Origin: Rhaphigaster nebulosa
Taxonomy: Eukaryota; Arthropoda; Insecta; Hemiptera; Pentatomidae
Length of the DNA stretch: 64,000 bases
Assembly: GCA_948150685.1 (NCBI GenBank)
Contig: OX411307.1
Location: forward strand, 66,206,376 to 66,270,375
Reading direction: 5' to 3'
In this document: positions 54,521-64,000 of the stretch, piece by piece
Numbering within the stretch: position 1 is the stretch's first letter
How the letters are laid out: each line of letters begins with the position of its first letter
Notes under the pieces: generated by a model
Told to the model about the DNA's origin: nothing
What the model saw: the letters and a program-made list of their open reading frames with translations, nothing else
The model's database searches: none
Program-made: the position numbers and the translations under genes

Positions 54521-56744
54521 CTTTTTTTATACATTGTAGAAAAAAAAGTGGCGAGTTAGAAAACTTTGGAAATATCTTTTATTTAGATCTTTTTGATCAG
54601 AAAATCGTTGAATTTTTATAATTTTTAATATATATTTCGTCTAAAAATAAATAAACAAAATGAATAAAGAGAGAGAAAAGATATTCATAAAATATTTTGC
54701 TTAATATTGGATTACTACGAACACAGCATATAAATCAATTTAATATGTGCTTACATGATAATAATAATTTTATCACAATAATAGTATTGATTCATATTTT
54801 ATTTTTAATCCATCTATCCGATAATTTATATTCTTGAAAAAAAGAAATTGATTTTTTTTATTTTTATTAAAATTAAAATGAATCATTTCAGTTTACAAGT
54901 GATTGGGAAAGCAATTAACGTGTTTATATTAAATAACATTGTTTCACTTAGCAAAAATATTTATTTTTTATAACATTATTCGAATTTAAATATTTTGCTA
55001 TGAATCGTCAAAACTAAAGCATATTAGCAGGTTCAGTTTAGGGCCATCAAACTGTTAAATCTATTTCCAGGCCATTTAATGGCTGAAGCGCAAATTTACA
55101 CAAAACAATGGTCAAAACTCACAGTGGCTCCCACTCATCCATTTCCTACCTGATTTCTCCCGTTTGGGGCATGCTTTTGTCCACCTCTGTCATTTTTTAT
55201 TTACATCATTAACACCCATTACTCACCAATCTCACACATCCCGTTCCGGATCCCCCTGCTATTGTCGATAAAGGAAGAAAATAAAATCTAATAAAAACAA
55301 TTTTTAAAATGTTTCTAAATTATTATTATTTTTTTTTTACACCTAGCGAATAATTTTACGAATAAATTCTGCATTAAACAATCCTAATTGAAAACAATTG
55401 ACCAGCTCTCCCTAATGGTTTTTGTATTTTATGCCCTACGTTTCAAATCCCTTGGTGGTTATAGTCTTGCGGGAATGCATTAAATTATAGCGGTCATTGT
55501 TTAATATGGTAGAGAGTCAAGGTATAAAACGAAATATATATTACCCTCGGCTATAGAATAACTTTCTGCTAATTAGCTAATTATCGATTTCAAATTAACA
55601 AATTATAATTAGTTTAGATTATATAATAATGTCTTTTACCTGATATGGAATATTATGAATAAACGATTAACATAATTATGATTATTAGAGTTTCACCTTC
55701 ATAATATTTTATTTTCTTATAATTAGTTTAGATGGCAATTATACAGAAAGAAATAGGAGTATTTTTTTCACTGGAAAAAAATACTAAACATAATATTTAT
55801 TTCATCCACTTTGTTTCAGTAAAAAAACATGGGAAAAAGACTCCAGCAAACAATAGCTGCACAAACATAATTAAGTACAAAGACAATACAGATTGTAATA
55901 ACCCGTATTTTTTTAAAAGTTTATTAACCTCCTAAAATAAAAAATCACTTAATAAAAGAACTAAATATTTTTTTTTGTTTTCCCAGACCCTTATTTATAA
56001 AAAACTATATCGTTGACTTAAAATTAATAATTTTTATAATTATTTATACTGAGTCAACGGTATATAATGAAATGGTAAACATTTTGTATAATGAAATGCC
56101 GAAAATATTCTTTTTCCTTGCTTCATAATCAAACTAAATCACTATACCTTAGGGATCTTATCAGGTTCATAGGAGCGCTAGTTACGAAACAAAATAGAAT
56201 TTGAAAGCATTAAATTCAGTTAAATCTATATGAATACTTTTCACGCTCTTATAATAAGGCATAAAATAACAGTGAGGATGATAAAACAAATTAATTAATA
56301 ATAATGTTTTATTTTAAACTCATGAAACGTAGTGGAGGGAGTGCTACAAAATGATTCAATGAAATATATGTCATGAATAATTGAACAATTTGCACAATTT
56401 GAGTTTTTTACTGTACATTTTTCGTTTTTTTTTACTGCACGAAAATCCTCTAGTTATAGTATATGTTAAACCGTTTTGGAGTGGTTTACTATCTCTACTT
56501 GGTTAATTTCTTTTAGACTGTTGATTTGAGATGTGCTATCTCTGATCTTCATTTATGTGATTGACATGGTTTTCCATCCAGATGATAACTGAATTTGCTA
56601 AATTTTGACTTGTTGGTTATTTAATGCTGTCTGAGAAAGTTAAGCTATGTGTTGGAATCCAAAAATCTCCCAACATCTATTAGTTTGTTTTTATTTTTTT
56701 AATATTCAAAATATAGCCCTATGTAATCCAATGTTGTAAACCAT
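54519..56744. other. No gene recognised
   Basis: Mostly AT-rich. A higher-complexity patch at 55035-55270 includes GGCCATTTAATGGC and AAAACAATGG, resembling homeodomain and Sox sites (see findings). Confidence 0.4.
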
Positions 56745-57265
56745 CTTTCAGCCAGTTATTCGATTCCATGCTTGTACCACTCCTTGGGACGGAAGTCGAA
56801 AAACTTCTCTTGAAGAAAGTGGGCCATTGAACGAAATAAGCGATAATCTGATGGAGCGAAGTCTGGACTGTACAGTGGGTTGTGGCAGAACCTCGATACT
56901 CCGAAGATTTTTTTTTTGTAGCTTTTCCTTGGTCCGACTGGAACTTTGTGACCGCATGCTGCTGGTAATTAAAGCACCTTGACGCTTCACCAAAAGCTAG
57001 CTAACACTCCAATTATTTCGCATATTTCCTATCTAACGATTCGCAGTAAAAGTCAGACAGAGTTCATACATTGAACAAATATCACGGAACTTCATCAATA
57101 TCCACCGATGGTCGCCCTGAGCCCCTCTTCCGTTCCAAGGACGTATCTCCACTGCTGAATTTTTTAAACCAACACCGCGCTGTACGTTGGTCAAGGGCAC
57201 CTTCTCCTTCGATTTGAATAATTCCACGCGTTGCTTCAGCGGCTGTAATTTTTTTTTTTTTTTAA
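56745..57265 (-). pseudogene. mariner transposase, internally deleted
   Basis: Minus strand. The N-terminal helix-turn-helix reads ITAAEATRGIIQIEGEGALD then RTARCWFKKFSSGDTSLERK and GSGRPSVDIDEVP (about 57258-57110), ending in a stop. The sequence then jumps to FYCESLDRKYAK (about 57065) and, in another frame, KRQGALITSS followed by SRTKEKLQKKNLRSIEVL. It closes with LYSPDFAPSDYRLFRSMAHF (about 56885-56815) and KEWYKHGIE. The third catalytic Asp (PSDY) is present, the second block is degraded and the first lies in the deletion. Terminal inverted repeats were not recognised. Same deletion style as the mariner at 13.8 kb. Confidence 0.85.
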
Positions 57266-57639
57266 TATAGGAATAGTCATTATTCTTGTTCGATTGCAAC
57301 TGAAGAACTTAGGCTTTATTGCACGGATCACATTTTTAAAAACAAGCTTACATAATCCTTTAGTATTAGTAATTGATAATCATTGAATTGGTTTAAAGTA
57401 CGTATTTGCATTCCTCGATGATAATTTGATAAAACGGTCGTTGTTTTTTTTTTTAAATTACCCCATTTATAGTTCCCTCATCTTCTCGCACCCCCTCCCC
57501 TTTTTAATTCATCTTTAAAAGTTATTACACTATTCCCTGTGTAATTATAGCATTGTAACAAAATCCACTTGTGTTTAATATTTGTTTTGGAATTACAGAG
57601 TAAATCTGTTATTACTTGCGGGGTCAAAAAGAGCATGTG
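57266..57639. other. No gene recognised
   Basis: AT-rich flank of the mariner remnant with short homopolymer runs. Confidence 0.4.
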
Positions 57640-57865
57640 TTATTTATTAGGGCTAGATAAACTCCAATGGATGCTGGCCCCCTGCGCCCCGGCATTAATT
57701 AATGTTTTATCTTAAATGCAGACGCTGCATTTGCTGTTTTGAGAGCAAACAGAAAGCTAATACAGCGTAAGCGAGTCAACATGGACCATGGCCCATTACC
57801 TGCTAAGCCGCGTCCCCTATCTCGTTTCTTCGGCAGCCCTAGATCAAACTATAGGCCCCTAAATT
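57640..57865. other. Higher-complexity non-coding island
   Basis: Contains GCATTAATTAATG (homeodomain palindrome), GCAGACGCTGCATTTGCTG and ACATGGACCATGGCCCATT. No open frame of note. Composition is balanced compared with AT-rich flanks; possibly a conserved regulatory element. Confidence 0.25.
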
Positions 57866-58799
57866 GGAATTTTCAACTAATAAACGATTTTCTAAAAAAA
57901 AAAAAAAAAATTGGTTAAATTTTCGAAATATTGAATGAATCTCGTTTCGTTGATCGTTTGGTGTCCTGTAAAATAAAAACTTATATAAACAATAGCTGTT
58001 TATAAACATGTCATTTCTAACTGTTATTTCCTACTAACAGTTTTTACTGCTGTTAAGGCTTGAAAAATAACATTTATAAAACTAGTAGGTTCCATTCTAT
58101 CCAAGTTTAAAATAATTATTCTCAAATAGTATGCCGCTTTGGCTGTCCTGAGGGTTCGAGCTTGGCAATCATTTTTTCTGGTTTTTTTTTTAATCCTTCA
58201 ATCAGTATTTAGTTTATATCAAGGCAGAGTACACTTTGAAATATTCAATGTTTAAAAATAAAAAGGTTGTACAAAAATTGCTTGTGAAAAGTTAGCGCGA
58301 GTTACATTCTGTTCGAAGTATATTTCGAAAATTATCGCTAAATATTTTAAATCCAAAAAGTATATTTTAGTTACTGGGAGGGAGAGGGGGGGGGGGGGGG
58401 GTCAATCTTACAATGGCAACTAGTCCTGGTAGGTAATAGTGCAAAAAAACTTGAGAAAAATCAAGAGGACAACTTTTGATTGAGTAACTCTCGTGACATA
58501 TCACATCGACATTACAAAGAAGACTAACCAAATAGAGTTGTACATCATTTCAAGATATTTCAATCAATATGTAAAAGCTATAACATCTTCCCACCCTCTG
58601 CTTTCTCAATAGTCCACAGTTCATTTTATTGTCCTTCTATTTTTATTAAAATATTTAAATTCATATTTTAGTAAAAATTAATGGACATAAAAATTGAAAA
58701 TAAAATAATAAATGACGCATTATTCATTTTAAAACAATTTCTTTGAATGAGATTTGACTGGAAAAAAACTGATTCATTCACGTTTTAAAGGAGACAATG
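57866..58799. other. No gene recognised
   Basis: Includes a GA-rich to poly(G) run (about 16 G) at 58386-58401; otherwise AT-rich. Confidence 0.45.
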
Positions 58800-59420
58800 A
58801 CGACCACTTCACTCCAACAACTTCACGCCATGTGGAACGACAGTGAAAACCTTAGTGGATTTTCGGAGTGATGTGGAGCGGCTGGAATCTAGGGTCCTAA
58901 GCTCCATGACGCCACGCCAAAATCCAATCACTCCAACCGACCGTGAGTATGGAAAAATGATGGAGTGGAACGATGGACTGCATATTTTTTAGCCTGTGCT
59001 ATAATAATAATCGTAAAAAATTTTTTGTCAGTAAATTTCATATAAATATATATAACTTAAAATTTTGTTTATTTTTTTACTATTAATTTTGTTAGCAAAT
59101 ATAAATATTAATTAAAAGGAAATAAACATTTTTTGTAGATTTCCAATTTCTAATTTGGTTAGCATTTCCACTATTTTTATATATTTATTTTTTGAGTGAA
59201 GATAAAATTATTTAATGCTCTTGCTATTGTAGAGGCAATATTGCTATCTTATAAATTCTTAAGAGTTATATTAATCAGCACATTGAAATTACGTGTATGC
59301 AGGAGCATGAATCACTCGCTGTTGGTATAAAAAAGAACGGAGTAGAGTGATCATCTTCTTCACTCCAAGAACTCCAGTCGCTCCACTCCATCGCTCCATT
59401 TGAAGTTGTTGTCAGTGGCC
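58800..59420. repeat. Possible MITE with CACTCCA/TGGAGTG words
   Basis: GC-richer ends (58800-58975 and 59330-59405) dense in CACTCCA and GGAGTGGA words flank an AT-rich middle. One word, AATCCAATCACTCCAACC, also occurs near 22.13 kb. Suggests a non-autonomous DNA transposon, but I could not align clean termini. Confidence 0.3.
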
Positions 59421-60142
59421 TCCTTTAGAGGTTTTCTAGGGTACAGAATTATGCCAGTCGATTTCTGAGGTCAAAAAACCCTAGCAGTTTAAGCAGTCTT
59501 TTCGGGATCCATTTTGCAAACAGATATAAATTGCTGGTACTAGAGTATGGGATATTTGGGGGGGGGGATGAGCTGTTTTTATTAAAAATATACATACTTC
59601 AACATTACAAACGCCGTTCGGGAAATGAATTGAGTGGTGAGGAGGGGAGGTAGGTCACAACCATATAATAATAATAATCAAATGCTATATTTTACTTGCT
59701 GTACCTGCCTGTATAATAAAAAGCTTGCGTGTTTATGTAGATAATCGTTGTCATTACTTCATACAGGTGGAAGCAAGTTTATTTGAATCGGGGGGAGGGC
59801 ACAGAAAAAAAAAAATCGTTTATTATGTTCTTTTGTATTTTAGGGGGCTAACTTTGTGAAAATACGGGTTATTACTATCTGCATTGTCATTGTATTTAAT
59901 TATGTTCGTTCAGCTACTGCTTGCTGAAATCTGTTTCCAAGGTTTTTATGATACGGAATAGAATAAATAAACAAATATTATGTCCTGTATTTACGGGCTT
60001 CCCTCCCCCCACTCGTTCTTAATAAAGTTGTAAATCTCAATAAAAAAATTAAAGTAAAATTAGAAGTAGTAATAACGATTAACAAAAACATAACGATTGC
60101 CATAATCAGCGAGTTATACATGGCATACATATTCAGACGAAG

Positions 60143-60177
<35 letters not shown>

Positions 60178-61026
60178 GCATTAAGAGAGAAAAAAAAACA
60201 ACAAGATAAATAGGCGTACAGCCTTTGATAAATCGGAAGCATTGCACAAGATGTGCTAGGTTGAAAACGTAGTTGTGAAAAAGTGCTTCTATTCCATTAA
60301 TCTTTCCCTCCCATAAAAGTGAACGTGCAACTTATTTGAGGCCTGTTGTTTTTTATGAATTCGAAAATTGCTGGGTACTTTCAAACAGACTGTGAAAGTA
60401 GACTTCCTCCCTTCACACCGCAGCTATTAGATATTCTTTTAAGATATAATTTCTCGCTGGCTTCGCGCAAAAATTGTAGGAAAATGTCGTGCACTTTGTC
60501 ACAATACTTCAAAGTCTTATGGGGTTTTGTGAGCTTTTCATTAGAGGGGAAGCATTTTTTTTTTTCTTTTCTTTTTTTTTTAATCTGAAATAAATACATT
60601 TCTAATAAAAATAAAAATATATTTATCAAGGACAAAAAACGCACAGTAAAACGTTTAGGTTTCCCATTCAACTAGAGAATAGTTTTGGATTTAACACTTT
60701 AAAAAGGTTTTATTTTCCAATCTTTATAAATATTACATTAAATCAATGGTTATCATTTTTTTTTTTTTTTTTTTTCTGGCGGCACACTGAAATTATAATA
60801 AATTATTAAAAAATAAAAAAATTCATTGGACCCCTATTATTATTTTTTTTTGTTAAACTAAATAGTAAGTTAATAAAATAGAAATGGGAAAAACATATAG
60901 TCGTAATTAAAAACGAGTATTAATCTTTTAGTTTATTATTTTCATAACCTATATGGCAGGCGCACTCTTACCTGCTTGCTACTGGGTCTTTAACTATCGG
61001 CCGGTATATCTATATACATTATCAAT
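59421..61026. other. No gene recognised
   Basis: Contains a 27-A run at 60147-60173 and assorted poly(T) runs; frames at 60346-60671 are not recognisable. Confidence 0.45.
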
Positions 61027-61027
61027 T

Positions 61028-61110
61028 GCTCCATAGCTCAGTGGGTTGAGCTCTGACAAATGTATCGTGCTTCTGTCTGACACGAGTACGAACTCACATA
61101 CATATCAACC
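61028..61110 (+). repeat. tRNA-derived sequence (SINE head)
   Basis: GCTCCATAGCTCAGTGGGTT matches an acceptor stem start and box A with a perfect D-stem (AGCTC/GAGCT). A box-B-like GAGTACGAACTC follows at tRNA spacing. The 3' acceptor half does not pair, so it is not a functional tRNA. A T-rich tail leads to a 65-T tract. Best read as the head of a tRNA-derived SINE. Confidence 0.55.
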
Positions 61111-61145
61111 TCTTTTTCATTTTTTTTTCTCTCATTTCCATAGAA

Positions 61146-61148
<3 letters not shown>

Positions 61149-61213
<65 letters not shown>
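61149..61213. repeat. poly(T) tract, 65 T
   Basis: Directly 3' of the tRNA-like sequence and 5' of the Jockey remnant. Could be the A-tail of an antisense retroposon. Confidence 0.95.
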
Positions 61214-61214
<1 letters not shown>

Positions 61215-61309
61215 TGTATGTACATAACTGTGTCCAGAAGTGACAACGAAATGCTGCACCCGGTTCTGCTAGGAATTCACCATATAAAAAAAAGAAGAAT
61301 AAAAATGTA

Positions 61310-61750
61310 AAATCAAAACAAACCCCGCCACCTAACACCCGCAGTAAATCTACACTCAATGAAATAGAATCTACCTCAACATTACCTACCATACCAGCCA
61401 GCAATAGGTATGCAGCCCTAAGTAATACTACAACTGATTTTTGCACACACCGTCAGCTTCCTGAACCAGAGCCACCTCCAATATTTGTCAGTAACATTCA
61501 CGACTTTATGGCATTCGGCCATGAAATCTCAAATGTGATCGGTCAAACAAATTTAAAATGTTTCTCCCGAATAAAAGACATAAAAATCAATACGTGTAAT
61601 CTAACAGAAAAAAATATGATTTCCACCGTTATCAGCTAAAAGAAGAAAAGCCCTACAGAGTTGTCTTGAGAAGACTCCACACAACCACTCCCACTACCGC
61701 CACCAAGAAAGACATAGAAGTACTTGGTCACATTGTGAGACAAATCTACT
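61310..61750 (+). pseudogene. Jockey ORF1 (gag) remnant, PRE_C2HC-type domain
   Basis: The first frame reads LPEPEPPPIFVSNIHDFMAF, NVIGQTNLKCFSRIKDIKI and stops at 61637. A shifted frame from about 61620 continues DFHRYQLKEEKPYRVVLRRL then HTTTPTTATKKDIEVLGHIV. The PPPIFV start, the FHxYQLKEExPYRVVxRxLH core and the VxxI close are the signature of the domain upstream of the zinc knuckles in Jockey-type ORF1. The knuckles are lost at the deletion junction (about 61750-61800). Confidence 0.8.
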
Positions 61751-61799
61751 TGACAAACGCTGTAAACTTCAAATATATTACAAAAAGCTCAAATACATT

Positions 61800-62052
61800 G
61801 CCATTATCTTGGACATACGGAATTGAGCTTTGGGGCTCCACTAAAAAAAAACATAAAATCCTTCAAAGAATCCTTAATGCTCCTTACTATGTCACTAATA
61901 AAATCATCCATAAAGAACTCAATCGTACCTTCTTTAATTCTAAACTCCTTGTCCACACAAACCCACCTGTTCGTAACCTTTCATCCCTATGTATTCCCGA
62001 TAACCCTCCGAGGCGTCTGAAAAGGAGAAGGCCAGGGGACCTTCTAATTTAA
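61800..62052 (+). pseudogene. Jockey ORF2 C-terminus
   Basis: In the same frame as the end of the gag remnant: LSWTYGIELWGSTKKKHKIL, NAPYYVTNKIIHKELN and DNPPRRLKRRRPGDLLI, stop TAA at 62050-62052. These correspond to the post-reverse-transcriptase segment of Jockey ORF2 (WTYGIQLWG, APWYVTN, RRLKRxRPxDL). A few residues are missing between KIL and NAP. The in-frame fusion with gag makes one 128-codon frame, probably by chance. Confidence 0.82.
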
Positions 62053-62183
62053 AATAGCCATTGAGCTATCAATGAGTAGTTCATTCGCAAGTTAATTCAT
62101 GATTTTTTTGTACGCTTACTTCACATTTACTTGTATGTAAACAGTTGTAAATTTCAATAAATTAATAAAAATACAAAAAAAAA

Positions 62184-64000
62184 TGTTTATTGTTTTCAAC
62201 GATAAACCTTTAGAATCGCCCACGAAAAAAAATTCAACCCACATCCCTCAAAATTCGAGGTTTTACATTTCAAGATAGGTAGAATCCAAAAATCCATTAA
62301 AAAAAAATACGACGTCCGCCATCCACTGCTATTCTCCGAGACTACTGCATACAGGTCGCCAGGGTGATCCTCGGAACTCGACAGTTTCAAAATGAAGGCC
62401 GATTAAAGGTTTCAAACGCCCATATCTCGGTCATTTATGAAAAAAAAGCAATAATATCAAGTGTTTTGTAATCATTCTATCAAAGCCTTAAATAAATAAA
62501 TCCAATTATTATAATATTTTTTTAAAATATATAATTATAGATTAGGAAGCGAGGTCAGAAACTTGTGGGTGTGTGTTAATTTAAATTGCTGATCCATATT
62601 AAATTTGCTTAGCATATGCTGATCCCTAGTAAATATCTGTAGCGTTTAACCAACGTTTGATAATTTAATCCGAATTATTTTTTAATGTTAAAAAATTCCC
62701 CATTAATTTTCACGGCGTCGATGGAACATTTCTGGAATTATGCCTTTTACCGTTGCTTTTTTTCTCATGGGCATTCACTGGAATTTTATCTGAAGGCACC
62801 ATACGCTTCTCACGGATATCGAAGGTATTTTTATTAATGTTCAAGGATAAAATTTCTTAAAATGCGTTTTCCGAATTCTGAACAAATCATTTTATAAATG
62901 TATCTACCCAATAAAGTTATAAAACTATATACTGGTGAGAGCCACGAAAGTTTGCTAAGGTGAAGTATAACGAGTGGCAAATATATAAGTTCCAAGTTGT
63001 TGATAAAGTTGTGTCTTTCAAGTTTTGCTGTAGAGATATATCGGTGTTTATCTACCAGTAGGCCTTTTTTGCTTAACATACAGAAGCTATTCTTGAAAAT
63101 AATTCTCGATTTACATTTCTCCTTGACAGTTTTCTATTTTTCAAGCTCTTGTCCGCAAACACCCAACAAAACGTTATTGTAGGGTCAAGTGCGAACCTTT
63201 GTTGTGTGACAAGTGTGCGTGATGTACACTTACTCTTATTATCATGTTTTCCTGGATGCTTCCGGACAACCGCTTAAAAACAAAACATTATTTTTTCAAT
63301 ACATTTATTAAATTATATTCCACATCCCACTTTCATAACTAAATGAAGATTGTAAAATGTAAATCTCAGACAAGCTTTAACTTATTTCAGTGATTCCATT
63401 AGTGTAATAATTCCCCGGAAATAGAACTATTTTGCACTCGCTCCAAAACCGCCCCTACTTGAATAGTGGGTCTACCAGATACGTCGTACGTAGTTACCCC
63501 TTAAGGCAGGGACAAGCGCGTACTAGGTACTATTAAATTGGATTATCAATCAAATAGAAATGGGCATGATTGAAACATGGGCTTGATTGTAGTATTTAAA
63601 AATAATCGTCTAAGGGACATTATTAATAAAAATAGAGGAAACATCTAGCTTCCAAAATAATGATTTTACAGTCATTTAAAGTCGAGCTTTGTAATATCTA
63701 GTGCACGCTTACCCCACATTACCTATCTTAAAAAAATATTCTACCGAAAAATGGAAAAATTTTAATATTGATCCTCTTACATATTATATGCTCAACAATG
63801 TTTTACAATAATTATTTTTTTAGTGTTGAGAGAACTTTATTAGGGTTACAAGAATAAACGGTCAAAAACATTTTTTTTTTTCAAATATGTACAAATTAGG
63901 TATTTTATTGTATATTTTTTACATATACAAAATGATCTTTCTTATATTAGAAAAATAGTGATATCATAACTTAAGTTACGTTTAAAAAATAAAAATATCA
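62184..64000. other. No gene recognised
   Basis: AT-rich to the window end. No domain, RNA gene or element boundary was seen. Confidence 0.45.

Larger units (their letters stand above)
61295..62183 (+). mobile_element. Jockey-like non-LTR element, internally deleted
   Basis: Joins an ORF1 (gag) remnant to the last part of ORF2, followed by a 3' untranslated region ending AATAAATTAATAAAA and a short A tail (about 62155-62183). Most of ORF1's C-terminus, the endonuclease and the reverse transcriptase core are missing. About 0.9 kb instead of the usual 4-5 kb. Confidence 0.8.

Noticed and set aside
32910..56570. Similar words GTTGATTTGAGATGTGCTAT near 56518 and GTTGAATTGAGGTGTGCTAT near 32878
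   Set aside because: A short diverged match with no element boundary; too weak to call a repeat.
61046..61446. Poly-Phe and poly-Lys frames across the T tract
   Set aside because: Artefacts of the homopolymer.
1..64000. CRISPR arrays, rRNA, operons or bacterial promoters
   Set aside because: Nothing in the sequence supports them; composition and repeats are those of a eukaryotic nuclear genome.

Overview
The window looks like intergenic, repeat-dominated nuclear DNA from an insect or closely related arthropod. It is very AT-rich, carries long (TA)n and poly(A/T) tracts, has no bacterial gene organisation, and holds a typical arthropod mix of transposable elements: Penelope-like elements (PLEs), RTE- and Jockey-type non-LTR elements, a Ty3/Gypsy LTR element, Tc1, three mariners, a piggyBac remnant, and pogo-like and other terminal-inverted-repeat elements. 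Species cannot be fixed from the sequence. No host gene is securely identified. One candidate three-exon gene with good splice sites lies at 28.39-29.52 kb.

Layout. 0-2.6 kb: a 5'-truncated RTE reverse transcriptase, then a repeat and a PLE terminal pair with a pogo-like MITE nested in it. 4.7-6.7 kb: a roughly 1 kb inverted-repeat transposon followed by a second copy of the 1.1-2.0 kb repeat. 7.7-8.8 kb: piggyBac C-terminal remnant. 9.6 kb: a short RT fragment. 13.8-14.7 and 18.2-19.0 kb: mariners. 19.3-20.2 kb: an FP-domain ORF1 remnant abutting a foldback PLE copy. 22.3-23.1 kb: a second RT fragment. 24.96-26.8 kb: a decayed PLE reverse transcriptase ORF split by an 84-base A tract. 27.85-28.12 kb: an ATCGATA cluster just upstream of the candidate gene. 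30-37 kb: mostly unannotatable AT-rich DNA. 37.2-37.9 and 44.45-45.7 kb: two copies of a composite PLE/non-LTR unit. 47.8-50.2 kb: a Tc1-like element with a PLE copy inserted in it, marked by a 12-bp target duplication. 50.36-50.76 kb: an RT 3' end. 50.78-54.46 kb: a young Gypsy element. 56.7-57.3 kb: a third mariner. 61.0-62.2 kb: a tRNA-related sequence, a 65-T tract and an internally deleted Jockey element.

The most interesting system is the PLE family. Its terminal repeats carry a compact hammerhead-ribozyme-like motif: a CTGANGA box, a 6-bp stem II, GAAA, a 2-bp stem III inside the palindrome ACTAGT, and a predicted GUU cleavage site. It is present seven times in five copies, often as inverted pairs, and one pair is joined by a 64-bp perfect palindrome. 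The Gypsy element is also notable. Its two 178-bp LTRs differ at one base, so insertion was recent, yet protease, reverse transcriptase and RNase H are absent while gag and a DD35E integrase remain. It must therefore be a non-autonomous derivative moved in trans. Most elements are fragments, so the window records successive nested insertions rather than a working gene set.
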